DNA of 64,000 bases. Source: JAFGMQ01 sp036733345 (GTDB lineage Bacteria; Desulfobacterota; DSM-4660; Desulfatiglandales; Desulfatiglandaceae). Location of the stretch: positions 131,887-195,886 of the forward strand of contig DAINAR010000001.1 in the NCBI GenBank assembly GCA_036733345.1. The letters are read 5' to 3'. Shown in pieces: positions 36,237 to 45,481 of this stretch (position 1 is the stretch's first letter; each line of letters opens with the position of its first letter). The notes beneath the pieces are model-generated. The model was not told the origin of the DNA and ran no database searches. It saw nothing but the letters and a program-made list of their open reading frames with translations. Position numbers and translations under genes: made by a program.

Positions 36237-37229
36237 CTATTTAACAAGTCTTTTCATAAACCTGACTGTCTCTTCAAGTATCCTTACTGTCCGAAAATCT
36301 TTTAAATGAGTCTCAAAACCATGTCCTCCTTTTTTATGAATAAGAAATCTGCAAGGTATGTTTTTAGACTTTAGTTTGCTGACAAGATTGACTGAAGAGG
36401 TATATGGTACAATCGTGTCCTTTCTGCCATGTACAACGAGTGTGGGAATCATCCTTTCAGATATCCATTCTATCGGAGAATAATTGTAATAGAGATCAGG
36501 CCTGTTATTGGGGATTCCTTTCAAGGTCACCATCGTTGCAAAACGGGCAAACAGAGATTTCTGTTCCTTTGCAAAAAGATCTCTTAAATCAGATGGAGAA
36601 TAATACACGGAAACCCCTTTGATGCCTCTCATTTTCTCTTCATTATTCATAAAAGTATAATATGAAGAATAGAGAAGTGCAAGGTGACCACCTGCGGATA
36701 AACCCATAAGCACAATAGCATCCCTGCTGATTTTCAATTCTACAGCGTTGTTCTTAATAAAATCAAGTGCATCTGTATAATCAGTCAAAATGTTTTCCAT
36801 GCTGTTCAGCATAGCAAAGCGATAATCTATGGAGACTGCTGCAAAACCCTTTGAAGCAAGAAACTTACACCATGAAACATTGTTTGGCTGGTTCCGAAAG
36901 CCGGAAATCCATCCACCGCCATGGGCGAAGAATATGAGAGGATAAGCATCTTTTATCTGGTTTGGATACCAGATATCCAGCTTTAGAACTGTATTCCCAA
37001 TCTCTTTATATTTGCAGGTTTGATATTTAAAAGTTCCTTCAGGTTCTATAGGAACCTTTGCTTTTACAATACCGCGAATATAAAATACCAGAGGAATGGT
37101 GAAACCAATTAAAAACAGGCCTGATTTTATTGCGGAAAGAAGAAGGATAACACTAAAGAAACAGGCTTTGTTAACCCCAAACCATGATTCCTTAAATTTT
37201 TTTACTATTTTCTCCAATGATTCCTTCAA
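36237..37229 (-). CDS. Membrane-anchored alpha/beta hydrolase, esterase/lipase type
   Basis: 330 aa. A hydrophobic segment at about residues 22-55 is predicted to anchor the protein in the membrane. The catalytic domain follows with the HGGGW oxyanion motif (103-107), the Ser elbow GLSAGG (Ser178), VVHGRKDTIVPY with the acid, and KKGGHGFET with the His. This is the HSL/BD-FAE-type carboxylesterase pattern. Both hydrolases in this pair are on the minus strand after a long AT-rich spacer that should carry their promoter. Acyl-ester substrates are likely but not identifiable. Confidence 0.85.
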   Translation of the reverse strand: MKESLEKIVKKFKESWFGVNKACFFSVILLLSAIKSGLFLIGFTIPLVFYIRGIVKAKVPIEPEGTFKYQTCKYKEIGNTVLKLDIWYPNQIKDAYPLIFFAHGGGWISGFRNQPNNVSWCKFLASKGFAAVSIDYRFAMLNSMENILTDYTDALDFIKNNAVELKISRDAIVLMGLSAGGHLALLYSSYYTFMNNEEKMRGIKGVSVYYSPSDLRDLFAKEQKSLFARFATMVTLKGIPNNRPDLYYNYSPIEWISERMIPTLVVHGRKDTIVPYTSSVNLVSKLKSKNIPCRFLIHKKGGHGFETHLKDFRTVRILEETVRFMKRLVK

Positions 37230-37822
37230 TAATTTTCCACTTAAAAATCTACTGATATTTGTTATCTGACTTAAACTTAATGGTCTTTTGCTGAATGAGA
37301 AAGGCCTTAGTATATTGAAAGGTTATTCATGATTACAGTATATACTATTCGGGAAAATACATCTATGATAGCATGAAAATCAATTTAAATAAATTAATAA
37401 CTTGATTTATATTAATTATTGCTTTATACTGATTTAGTAATTTGAATTTTTTGATAAAGATGTTTATAATTTATAATTATAAGATAAATGTGGCAATAGT
37501 ATTGCAAAAATACTGTTCTATTTAATCAGTCTATCACGCAAAATCATATGGCTTCCTGGTAAATAGCGGAGTATCTAAAATTTCACCCAGTAACGACTAG
37601 CTATTTATCCAGAGAGAGACTGTGGCGCAATTTCTTTTTTTTATCTCAGCCAACGGCTGGGACGTTTCACCCTGTTATGACACAGTCTCAAAAGCGATAA
37701 TCCCTGCAATTCGAAACGGCATGTGATGGCTGGTTGACAGGGAAATCATTGATAAATGGATCGTCAAAGGCTAAAAGGAATAATGTAAGACTACCTTTAT
37801 AAGGACCAGAAAGGAAAGTGCT
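37230..37822. other. AT-rich intergenic region with a small inverted repeat
   Basis: About 590 bp with no gene. GAGACTGTG (37616-37624) and its exact complement CACAGTCTC (37681-37689) enclose about 56 bp that includes AGCC-N3-GGCT; the same ends can extend with partial matches. It could be a degenerate miniature element. A TTTCACCC motif occurs twice, near 37.58 and 37.66 kb. Confidence 0.35.
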
Positions 37823-38020
37823 TTGGTTAACAATACAGTCAAAATGATAAGGGAGAAGCTCCTCATAAGCAAGGCAGAGCTTGCCAGGAAAGCGTCTTCC
37901 CCGTTGACGATTGACAGGATTGAGAAAGGTATGCGTTGTCGAATTGAGACTAAAAGAAAGATTATATTTGCCTTTGGATATGACCTCTCAGAAAAGGACC
38001 TTGTTTTCAGTGATATTTAA
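37823..38020 (+). CDS. Small XRE-type helix-turn-helix DNA-binding protein
   Basis: 65 aa, starting at TTG with an AGGAAAG site. Helix-turn-helix: KMIREKLLISKAELARKASSPLTIDRIEKG; then CRIETKRKIIFAFGYDLSEKDLVF. This matches the short Xre-like regulators common in deltaproteobacteria, whose usual second helix has two or three more residues (GISPLTVDRIE). The deletion at ARKASSPLT may weaken it. It is a stand-alone gene with no obvious target. Confidence 0.7.
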   Translation: MVNNTVKMIREKLLISKAELARKASSPLTIDRIEKGMRCRIETKRKIIFAFGYDLSEKDLVFSDI

Positions 38021-38233
38021 TGATCTTGTCAGATATAATAATCGTTTTCTTTTAACCCTATATTTTTCACTTAAAACTCAAAATAATTCAAAAAAAAGCT
38101 TTCAAAATTTTAAATTATAGGCTAAAGAAAAAATTCAAATTCTGCCTTACACCATTTATGCCCTCTCGCCATAAGGTCAACGGGTAATATATAACAGGTT
38201 TTTCAAAGACTTAAATCAATAAAAGGAGTATCA

Positions 38234-38425
38234 ATGAACGAGGGTACACATAAACAATTAGAGGCAAAACTCAGGGAGATAATCAGTCAACTTGATCAGG
38301 CCACATCAAAGAAAACACAATCTTCAACAGGTAAAGGCAATATTATTCGCCGCAGGAAAGGTGAAAAAGACCGGCGTTTTTCAAATCTCATGGAACCCGG
38401 AATGAGTTCAGTTACTGAAGGATAA
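38234..38425 (+). CDS. Small hypothetical protein, 63 aa
   Basis: Starts 7 nt after AAAGGAGTAT, an excellent ribosome-binding site. The protein is hydrophilic and charged: an N-terminal helix (HKQLEAKLREIISQLDQAT), then a basic IIRRRKGEKDRRF stretch. No family was recognised. The good start signal supports expression. Confidence 0.55.
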   Translation: MNEGTHKQLEAKLREIISQLDQATSKKTQSSTGKGNIIRRRKGEKDRRFSNLMEPGMSSVTEG

Positions 38426-38591
38426 CGAAACTCAAAAATCCATTTAGACAAATAAGAATAAAGGCGTAAGCTTTTCAATATGAATATCTCGATGCCCCTG
38501 CGGATGTTTTTCCCGGGTTCAGGTAATGATGTGTCTTTTTTTGATGCACCGGGTGGTTAAAAATCATTAAAAATCTTATAAGCTGCCTTCA

Positions 38592-39047
38592 ATGGAAACA
38601 GACATTAGAGAAAAAATCAATACTCTTATAAAAAGACAATACAGGTGCGTACTGGCAACCGCTTCTGAAAACAGGCCACTCTGTTCTCTCATGGCATATG
38701 CCGCTAATGCTTCCTGCAGTGAAATCTACCTCATGACGCTTAAAAACAGCCGCAAGTATCAAAACATGTGCGAAAACCCGGCCGTAAGTATCCTGATTGA
38801 TACGCGAAAGGACACCCCGGGATTTGATCACAATCAGACAATGGCCCTTACTCTCTCAGGGCATTTTGACAGGAATATCGATGACATTGAACGGGAACGG
38901 ATACTGAAGGAATTGTCCGGAAAACATCCGGAGCTTAAAGATTTTTTTGAAAACCCGGAAATGGAGCCTGTTAAAATTATTGTTACATCCTGTCTCCTCA
39001 TGGAAGGCCCTGCAAAGGCGCATCATATTGAATTTTCTGATTTGTAA
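38592..39047 (+). CDS. Pyridoxamine 5'-phosphate oxidase-family FMN-binding protein
   Basis: 151 aa with a split-barrel flavin-binding fold: VLATASENRPLCSLMAYAANASC, EIYLMTLKNSRKYQNMCENPAVSILIDTRK. The C-terminal strands end in KIIVTSCLLMEGPAKAHH. The family includes FMN-dependent oxidoreductases and heme-handling proteins; which one applies is not visible. It is followed by a second member 108 nt later, pointing to an operon of two flavoproteins. Confidence 0.8.
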   Translation: METDIREKINTLIKRQYRCVLATASENRPLCSLMAYAANASCSEIYLMTLKNSRKYQNMCENPAVSILIDTRKDTPGFDHNQTMALTLSGHFDRNIDDIERERILKELSGKHPELKDFFENPEMEPVKIIVTSCLLMEGPAKAHHIEFSDL

Positions 39048-39154
39048 AACTAGCTGTACTGTCTGCCATCAGCCTGCTCCGGCTCGCGGAACAATGTCCA
39101 GCTTGCATTTCATGGTTCAAATCCTTAACAGATTTATATACAGGTGGTAAGGTA

Positions 39155-39538
39155 ATGGAGGAATTAAAACGCTATTTCGATAACACAGACGGAACAGGAG
39201 TAATGTCAACAGCAGACAGTTACGGAAAGGTCAACTCTGCGATCTTTTCAAGGCCCCATGTCCTGGATGACGGTTCAATAGCCTTTATCATGCGTGACCG
39301 ACTGACCCGCCACAATCTGCAGTCAAACCCTCATGCTTCTTTCCTGTTTGTTGAAAACGGGCCCGGATACAGGGGAAAGCGGCTTTACCTGAAAAAAATT
39401 CGCGAAGAGGAAAACAGTGAACTCATAAATTCCCTCAGCAGGAGGGAACACACAGATAATAAACCCGGCACAAGATATCTGGTGGTTTTTCAGTTAGAGA
39501 AAATCCTGCCGCTTGTAGGTACAGGAGATGGACATTAA
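39155..39538 (+). CDS. Pyridoxamine 5'-phosphate oxidase-family protein
   Basis: 127 aa, start with AGGTGGTAAG in front. The split-barrel pattern is GVMSTADSYGKVNSAIFSRPHVLDDGSIAFIMRDRLTRHNLQSNPHASFLFVENG. It is distinct from the neighbour at 38.6 kb (little shared sequence), so this is not a recent duplicate. FMN binding and redox activity are likely, with no known substrate. Confidence 0.82.
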   Translation: MEELKRYFDNTDGTGVMSTADSYGKVNSAIFSRPHVLDDGSIAFIMRDRLTRHNLQSNPHASFLFVENGPGYRGKRLYLKKIREEENSELINSLSRREHTDNKPGTRYLVVFQLEKILPLVGTGDGH

Positions 39539-39829
39539 CAATGACGGTCTAATATCCCGGGCCTTTTAACCCCTGATAATCTTCGTATTCATGCTTGCCA
39601 TGGCATTTCCTGAAAAAGGATGCCATCATTTAACATTGCCAAAGAAACAGCAGAACTCAGCTTGTCATTCTTCTGGAAAGACATCTTCTCTGCGATTTTG
39701 AACTTCCTCATAACCAAATTAAACAAGAAACAATATTAGAGTTCTATTCACAACCTCTTTTATGGTATTATTCCTCTGAAATCCCGTCTTTTCTATTTGT
39801 AATTCATAAGACAGAAAGGAGGCTGAATA

Positions 39830-41281
39830 ATGTTGCTCAAACATTTTTTTACCGGAAAAATTGCCCATAGTTCTTATATTCTTGCCGGCAGTAAAAGCTG
39901 TGCTGTAATCGACCCCCAGCGGGATGTTGATATGTACATCACCGAGGCACGTTCCATGGGTGTTAACATAACCCATATTCTTCAAACCCATCTCCACGCC
40001 GATTTCATTTCCGGACACATGGATCTGGCAAAAGAGACCGGTGCGAAGATTTATGTGGCAAAATCAGCCGGATGTGCCTTCGACTTTGCTGGTCTGGCAG
40101 AAGGCGATACAATCGAGCTGGAGGACATGATTCTCACGGTAATGGAAACACCGGGACATACACCTGAGCATCTCAGCTATGTAGTAACTGACAAGTCACG
40201 TTCGAACAGTCCGGTTGGTGTGTTCGCGGGCGATACGCTTTTTGTCGGCGATGTGGGCAGGCCCGACCTTTTTCCTGGTATTGCGCAGGACCTCGCGGAC
40301 AGACTGTATCACAGCCTGCATGACAAACTGTTAAAACTGCCGGATTATGTTGAAGTATACCCCGCACATGGGGCGGGCTCACTGTGCGGCCGCTCAATGG
40401 GAGCCAAGCGTACCAGTACCATAGGGTATGAGCGCCTTTATAACCCTGCCCTTCAGATTAAAGAAAAATCAGAGTTCATCAAATCACTTACCGAGAACAT
40501 GCCTCCTGCTCCGGATCATTTCAGCCGCTGCAGCGATATAAACCGCCAGGGGCCGTCCCGCCTTAAAGACCTCCCCATAATAAAAGAATTGAGTGCTCGG
40601 CAGTTTAAAAACCGGATAGAGAAAATCGATCCTGTACTGCTGGATACCCGCGGTTATCACGCCTTTGCCGGTCAGCACATCTCAGGAGCCTGGCATCTTG
40701 ATCTAAATGGCAATTTTCCCACTTTTGCAGGATGGATTCTTCCGCCGGAAAAAGATATTCTGCTGGTAACGGATGATTATAAAAAGGCGCTGGAAGCCAA
40801 TACCTGGGCCCGCCGGGTTGGGGCCGACAAGATCGTGGGCTGCCTTGATGGCGGCATGGCCGCCTGGGCTGCAGCCGGATTCAGAACAAGCCACATCGAA
40901 CTGATTTCAGCTGAAGAACTGCATGGCATGATCTCCGGCGACGCCGATTTTGTGCTGCTCGACGTACGCGCACCTCAGGAATATGAGCATAACCACATTG
41001 AAGGCGCAATCAATATCCCTGTGGCGGATCTGCGGACCCTCCACAGTGAACTTAACAGGGATAAAACAACTGTCGTTGTATGCAGTACAGGGATCCGTTC
41101 CAGTCTTGGCGCCAGTATTCTTAAACAACATGGGTTCAATGATATCATTAATGTCGCCGGCGGAATGACAGGCTACAGCGCTGCCGGATATACCAGGGAA
41201 TGCCTGGTCTGTTCTATTCCGCATGGTTCGAGATTCTTCACCAGCTGGAGCGAAACTGATAAATATAATGATACAGAATAA
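39830..41281 (+). CDS. MBL-fold hydrolase with two rhodanese domains (persulfide dioxygenase type)
   Basis: 483 aa. The metallo-beta-lactamase domain (1-225) has THLHADFISGH (ligands His54, His56, Asp58, His63), TPGHTPEHLS, AGDTLFVGDVGRPDL and YPAHGAGSLCGRSM, the ETHE1-like pattern. Two rhodanese domains follow. In the first (about 265-355) the expected Cys loop reads VTDDYKKA and is inactive; in the second (about 365-465) the loop is VCSTGIRS with a catalytic Cys. Fusions of this form act on glutathione persulfide or thiosulfate and detoxify sulfide. It has a perfect AAAGGAGG site and looks monocistronic. Confidence 0.93.
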   Translation: MLLKHFFTGKIAHSSYILAGSKSCAVIDPQRDVDMYITEARSMGVNITHILQTHLHADFISGHMDLAKETGAKIYVAKSAGCAFDFAGLAEGDTIELEDMILTVMETPGHTPEHLSYVVTDKSRSNSPVGVFAGDTLFVGDVGRPDLFPGIAQDLADRLYHSLHDKLLKLPDYVEVYPAHGAGSLCGRSMGAKRTSTIGYERLYNPALQIKEKSEFIKSLTENMPPAPDHFSRCSDINRQGPSRLKDLPIIKELSARQFKNRIEKIDPVLLDTRGYHAFAGQHISGAWHLDLNGNFPTFAGWILPPEKDILLVTDDYKKALEANTWARRVGADKIVGCLDGGMAAWAAAGFRTSHIELISAEELHGMISGDADFVLLDVRAPQEYEHNHIEGAINIPVADLRTLHSELNRDKTTVVVCSTGIRSSLGASILKQHGFNDIINVAGGMTGYSAAGYTRECLVCSIPHGSRFFTSWSETDKYNDTE

Positions 41282-41376
41282 AAAAAGACGTTGATTCATC
41301 CTAATTTATTCGTAAAGCAGCGGATATGCTTGATGTTGATAAATGGATAATGTCTCCGTTTGAATTATATTTGAAG

Positions 41377-41593
41377 TTATTACTCCGGCAATAATATATT
41401 AATGTTGTCCCAGCCACAGGCTGGTAAAATTCCGAGCCGCGAATCAAGTTCGGGATAAATTCCAGCCTGTGCCGGATTCCTGTTCGGGGTCGATATTCAT
41501 AATGAATTCGAATGGATGCACCCGGTTTTTGGTCCGCGTCAGGCTTATCAAATCCGGCATAACGATTGATGTTTTCAATTGCCGCAGTAATAA
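41377..41593. mobile_element. MITE-like repeat, copy A
   Basis: About 217 bp with terminal inverted repeats TTATTACTCCGGCAAT and (inverted) TTATTACTGCGGCAAT, 15 of 16 matching. It includes CCAGCC-N3-GGCTGG and no transposase. A copy in opposite orientation is at 51933-52188 (about 90% identical where they align). An open frame that crosses it (from 41469) is part of the repeat, not a gene. Confidence 0.75.
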
Positions 41594-41739
41594 AATGAAG
41601 AAACAGATTGTTTCAAAAATGACAGGAGACAGTCTGTTATCTCCTGTCAGGCAAAAACATTAGAGGCTGTTAATTCAACCGGTTACAGCTTATACACTTC
41701 TGTCAAAGGTGAACATTATCAAACTTAGAATCAGCCCTG

Positions 41740-42228
41740 TTACTCCCAGTAAGTGAAATTCTGCCAGAATTCTTTATCTTTATTTCGCCAGTCAGGCCCG
41801 AATTTCTCGTCATAATATGATGCAAACCTGTCAAACCATCGCCACCAAAGGCTTTTCCCTTTTTCTTTGGCCTCCAGGATATCATTTAAATAGGCTGCGA
41901 TATCAGAAAGATTGTCCTTAGGTATATATGAGGCGGCTCCCTCCTTAAAAGACTTTACCGTATTTTCGGGGCTCAATGCATGAGCGGTCAGCATGACGGC
42001 AATCACACCTTTCCTGTTGGCAATTTCCAGAAGCTTATAGCCATCAACCCCCATAATATCCAAAATAGCTATATCAAAATATTGAGTTTCCAGCAATTTT
42101 TTGGCTGAATCAAAACTTTCCGCCTTTACAGTATCACACTTCTTGAGTAATTCTTCAAGTATATCAAGCACATCCGGTTCATCATCCACGATAAGAACCC
42201 TTTTGTAATTCAATAAATTACTTTCCAT
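41740..42228 (-). CDS. Response regulator receiver protein with conserved C-terminal tail
   Basis: 162 aa; the ATG at 42228 follows AGAGGTG. Receiver domain with the acidic pair in LIVDDEP (15-17) and phospho-acceptor Asp57 (AILDIMGVDG), LTAHALSP near the T/S switch, and a conserved Lys (IPKDNL). There is no DNA-binding domain. In place of it, the last ~45 residues read KGKSLWWRWFDRFASYYDEKFGPDWRNKDKEFW in short pieces, matching the tail of the response regulator at 55.9 kb. The unusual receiver and shared tail suggest a common partner. A DUF169 gene lies 47 nt upstream. Confidence 0.87.
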   Translation of the reverse strand: MESNLLNYKRVLIVDDEPDVLDILEELLKKCDTVKAESFDSAKKLLETQYFDIAILDIMGVDGYKLLEIANRKGVIAVMLTAHALSPENTVKSFKEGAASYIPKDNLSDIAAYLNDILEAKEKGKSLWWRWFDRFASYYDEKFGPDWRNKDKEFWQNFTYWE

Positions 42229-42274
42229 AACAACACCTCTCATTAAAATATGTAAAAAGCGAATAAAAGGTAAA

Positions 42275-43111
42275 TCACCTTATTTCTCCCCAGGCCTTCT
42301 TGCTCCTGATAATCTTTTTCTGTACATTTGCCCAGGTCTTGCCTGATAGAAAGGATTCCTTATAACGTGTTATCATCTGATTAAACATGGCCATGGGAAC
42401 TGTAAAACTCAATTCATCGGTCTTGAAGAATTTTCTTGCCGAAGGGTCCCATCCCCCTAATACTGCCTTATGCTGGCCTTTTTCCAGATACCTTAAAGGC
42501 CATGTAATCAGATTTGTACAGGCAGCGCCCCATGGTGATACCACTGATTCCGGATCATTAGTAACAAAGGCAGCCAACTGATGCAGTCCGCTCAGAATCT
42601 CAGGCCTGCAGAAAAATGCAACAACCTCAGGCTCTTCATCATTACTGAAAAGGCTTAAAGGTTTTAGTACGCAAAAACGACCTGGGGCAGGCCTTGGATC
42701 TATATACTCAAATATTCTCCTCAACTCATCAGGTGATTCACAGTAGCACTCCCCTTCCATATATCCCGCTATCCCTGTGGACACATAATGTATGATTGTC
42801 TCAGTCTGTGGTTTTAAAAATCCCAGCCAGAAGGCGGCACCCGGACAGCCAAAATGATCAGCATCAAACCAGGCTGCGGTCTTTTTCTTTCTTGCCCTCC
42901 ATATATGTCCTATGGCACATGAAAAATCTTTAAAGACTGCCTGCCAATCAATGGCGTTATTAATCTCTTTTTCACGTGTAGGCGTATCCCCCGGTTTGGG
43001 AGAAAAACCTTCTACAGGTTCCTTATCAGTATAAAAGATACCCATTGGTTCTTCATCCAGTCCTAGTACCTCAATAAAACCAGGCAGGGATTCAATTATC
43101 TGCTTATCCAT
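42275..43111 (-). CDS. DUF169 family protein
   Basis: 278 aa. It shows the DUF169 features: a start with LGLDEEPMGIFYTDKEP, a mid-domain CSAIGH-like FSCAIGHIW, CPGAAFWLGF with Cys, and CYCESPD. The Cys residues could bind a metal or iron-sulfur cluster; the family's role is unknown but is common in anaerobes. It has a very good TAGGAGGACA ribosome-binding site and lies just upstream of a response regulator on the same strand. Confidence 0.85.
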   Translation of the reverse strand: MDKQIIESLPGFIEVLGLDEEPMGIFYTDKEPVEGFSPKPGDTPTREKEINNAIDWQAVFKDFSCAIGHIWRARKKKTAAWFDADHFGCPGAAFWLGFLKPQTETIIHYVSTGIAGYMEGECYCESPDELRRIFEYIDPRPAPGRFCVLKPLSLFSNDEEPEVVAFFCRPEILSGLHQLAAFVTNDPESVVSPWGAACTNLITWPLRYLEKGQHKAVLGGWDPSARKFFKTDELSFTVPMAMFNQMITRYKESFLSGKTWANVQKKIIRSKKAWGEIR

Positions 43112-43166
43112 TTATGTCCTCCTATTATGCATAGCAACAAGGCATCACGAATAATGCCTTCGAATT

Positions 43167-43823
43167 TTATAAACAGCTCCAGACAGAATTTTCCCTGCAT
43201 TGTACAGGAAGTAGCCCAGTAAGAATAGCTTCTCGGCTATATTCTGCTGAAATTTCCTCGGCAATGATATCCGACCCCTCAGCAACAACCAGTGAATGCC
43301 TCCATAAACAATCTGAATTCATTACATATCCCCTGAGTGCATCCCCTTGCATTTTTGATTGTGTCATCATGGCGATAAACCTTCTGGCAAGGGCCTGACC
43401 TGTCTTCACCAGCTTACTTATTTCTTTAAAATCAGACATGGGATCAACAAGAAGCTGTCTCGCCATAGCCATAATATGAGGCATTGGATACAATTTCTTG
43501 AAATTGCCAGTCACAACTTTTTTGAGGTTTTCTCCATAAAGCAGATTTTTTGATAATGAACTACCCCGCCGCAGAGCAGCGGGGTATCTTAAAAAATATT
43601 GAACGCCCCAAGGGGCGGGGAATCAAACCCTCGTCCGCCTATGGCGGATTGAAATTGGTCGGTTTGTTTGCCCTGCTTTTTGCAGGATTGATATTTCTAT
43701 TGACATAACATGCTGACAATGCCTGCACCTGACCTTTACCTTTAGCTTATCAGGCAGATTATCTTCATTGATTTTGTAAACGGAGTGATATTTTTCACAT
43801 GCAATTTTCATCGCGTCTAACAC
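43167..43823 (-). pseudogene. Broken zinc-ribbon/HDOD gene interrupted by a palindromic element
   Basis: The 5' piece (from 43811 downwards) reads MKIACEKYHSVYKINEDNLPDK, then CRHCQHVMSIE, an MJ0042-type zinc ribbon with one Cys changed to Tyr. It ends at the palindromic element (43562-43651). The frame then resumes as SSLSKNLLYGENLKKV and LYPMPHIMAMARQLL, an HDOD domain with LWRHSLVVAEGS. About 35 residues of the HDOD centre are missing and the end is cut off after ILTGLL. The gene is therefore interrupted, deleted and truncated. Confidence 0.8.
43562..43651. mobile_element. Palindromic element resembling IS200/IS605 ends
   Basis: Three hairpins in 90 bp: TACCCCGC/GCGGGGTA (43562-43569 with 43579-43586), CGCCCC-AA-GGGGCG (43604-43617) and TCCGCC-TAT-GGCGGA (43634-43648). 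There is no transposase. The hairpin pattern and GGGGAATCAAACCC resemble ends of IS200/IS605 elements, of which short palindromic derivatives are known. Confidence 0.65.
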
Positions 43824-44206
43824 ATTGAATATAATGTTAATATTAGCTCATTTCAACTATCTGATAATCCTGAAAGCCAGATTTGAATCAATTTATTTTT
43901 TAACGTATTACGTTAATCTATAGTACGGTATGTTTTTAATGAAAAGGCCGTATTGGTTAAGACAGGCCTAATTAATAAAGATTTTCCATTAGTAGTTGCA
44001 AGCATAGATAAACATAAATAGCATGTCAATTAAAAAAGGCCTGTAATAACATGCCCTGGTTATGTATTGCAATATATTCTCGAGACTAAAAGCCGCTGGC
44101 CGCGACTCATATCAATAAACTTGATATTTTTCTGTGAAGTCAGGTATATATTAGATACAAGAAGAATTTTAATATTTAACAAGTCTAACAAGGAGACACC
44201 AGGCAA
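43824..44206. other. Intergenic region, no gene seen
   Basis: About 380 bp, AT-rich, separating the broken gene from the DUF4230 operon. It should hold the promoter of that operon; no confident element was found. Confidence 0.35.
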
Positions 44207-44944
44207 ATGGAAAGTTTCATATCAGGATTATCAGGGTTTGTTTTGGCAGCAATTATATTTGCTGTACTCTGGTTTAAAAAACTCAGAAAATCACCGCCTA
44301 AAATGAGTTTCGATATTTATTCAACGATCGATAAATTCCGTTCAGTAGGCGAACTGGTAGTTTTTAAAATAATCACCAAAGAAATCATTACAGCATCTGA
44401 TCACTGGTTCGGAGAAACAGGAAAAAAATATTTCAGGTGGCTTGCCTCTAATAAAAAAATGGCCATGATTTTCCAGTTTGAAATAGATTTCAAATATAAC
44501 CTGCACAGCCCGGATTTTGTTATTGAAAACATTGGAGAAAATAACTACCGTTTGAAAATGCCACAATGTTTATATGAATCAAATATAAAGGATATAAAAA
44601 TTTATGATGAACAGGGAGCTAAACTTCTGCCCTGGCTTCTTCCGCACCTGATAACCGATGCTTTGAGTGATGGTTTTACTGAAGATACAAAAAACCAGTT
44701 GATTTCAGAAGCCAAAAGTCAGGCTTCCCATATGGCTCATGATCTTGTCTCAAAGATACAGTCCGAGGTACACAAATCAGCAATACAGACCCTTGAAGTT
44801 CTTGCAAAAGGCTTTGGAGCAGAACGGATAAAAGTAGAGTTCAGTGATGCGGAACTTGTTCAGACAGAAGTCAAGTACCTTTCCCTTGATAAAAAGGAAG
44901 GGAAGGAATTAAGGGAAGATGATATTCAAATGGAGAGACATTAA
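44207..44944 (+). CDS. Membrane-anchored DUF4230-type protein
   Basis: 245 aa with one N-terminal transmembrane helix (about residues 7-24) and a soluble remainder. The DUF4230-like pattern is visible: KFRSVGELVVFKIITKEII, then MAMIFQFEIDFKYNLHSPDF, LKMPQCLYESNIKDIKIYDEQG. A predicted helix (150-205) and a final strand follow. It has an AAGGAGAC site. The stop overlaps the start of the asparaginase-like gene by one base, so the two are translationally coupled. The role of DUF4230 is unknown. Confidence 0.78.
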   Translation: MESFISGLSGFVLAAIIFAVLWFKKLRKSPPKMSFDIYSTIDKFRSVGELVVFKIITKEIITASDHWFGETGKKYFRWLASNKKMAMIFQFEIDFKYNLHSPDFVIENIGENNYRLKMPQCLYESNIKDIKIYDEQGAKLLPWLLPHLITDALSDGFTEDTKNQLISEAKSQASHMAHDLVSKIQSEVHKSAIQTLEVLAKGFGAERIKVEFSDAELVQTEVKYLSLDKKEGKELREDDIQMERH

Positions 44945-45444
44945 TGTATCTAAAGATATTTGCAGTTGGAGGGACTATCGATAAGATCTATTTCGATGCG
45001 AAAAACACATACCAGGTCGGGCAACCGAATGTAGCCGCCGTTCTCAAGAATTTAAGGCTTGGATTTAACTATACAATTGAGTCCCTGTTAAAAAAAGACA
45101 GCCTGGATTTGACAGATGATGACCGCAGGAAAATCCATAATGCCATAAGCAATCAGAACACAGATAAAATAATTGTAACTCACGGCACTGACACGATGGT
45201 AGATACGGCAAAAGTATTGATGGATATTAAAGATAAGACAATTGTTTTAACTGGCGCGCTTGAGCCGGCACTTTTCAGGACAAGTGATGCTGTATTCAAT
45301 ATAGGATTCGCAATTGCTGCTGTTCAGATATTAAATTGCGGAGTCTATATCTGTATGAACGGAAGGGTATTCAATTCTAACAACGTACGGAAAAATAATA
45401 AAAAGGGCATATTTGAGGAACTAATGCCCCAGCCGCAAGAATAG
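44944..45444 (+). CDS. Asparaginase N-terminal-domain-like protein, single domain
   Basis: 166 aa; it keeps the first half of L-asparaginase: GGTIDK with Thr11, and THGTDTM (79-85) with the Thr-Asp pair. SDAVFNIGFAIAA and GVYICMNGRVF complete a Rossmann-like domain. The C-terminal domain found in full enzymes (about 325 aa) is absent and the end is natural, so this is the short stand-alone family rather than a truncation. It may not be an asparaginase. Coupled to the membrane protein upstream. Confidence 0.82.
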   Translation: MYLKIFAVGGTIDKIYFDAKNTYQVGQPNVAAVLKNLRLGFNYTIESLLKKDSLDLTDDDRRKIHNAISNQNTDKIIVTHGTDTMVDTAKVLMDIKDKTIVLTGALEPALFRTSDAVFNIGFAIAAVQILNCGVYICMNGRVFNSNNVRKNNKKGIFEELMPQPQE

Positions 45445-45481
45445 AAATGGAGATCAGACTAGTAAAATCAAATTTGGATTA

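Noticed and set aside
35126..37229. Exosortase candidates next to the surface genes
   Set aside because: Both proteins are alpha/beta hydrolases with no multi-helix membrane core or Cys/Arg/His exosortase pattern.
41469..41663. Short plus-strand frame in the repeat at 41.4 kb, with a similar one at 51.8-52.1 kb
   Set aside because: Both frames lie inside the MITE-like element and match because the element is duplicated. They have no start signals and are not conserved genes.
44944..45444. Truncated full-length L-asparaginase pseudogene
   Set aside because: The stop is clean, the start is coupled to the upstream gene and no remains of the C-terminal domain follow, so the short stand-alone form fits better.
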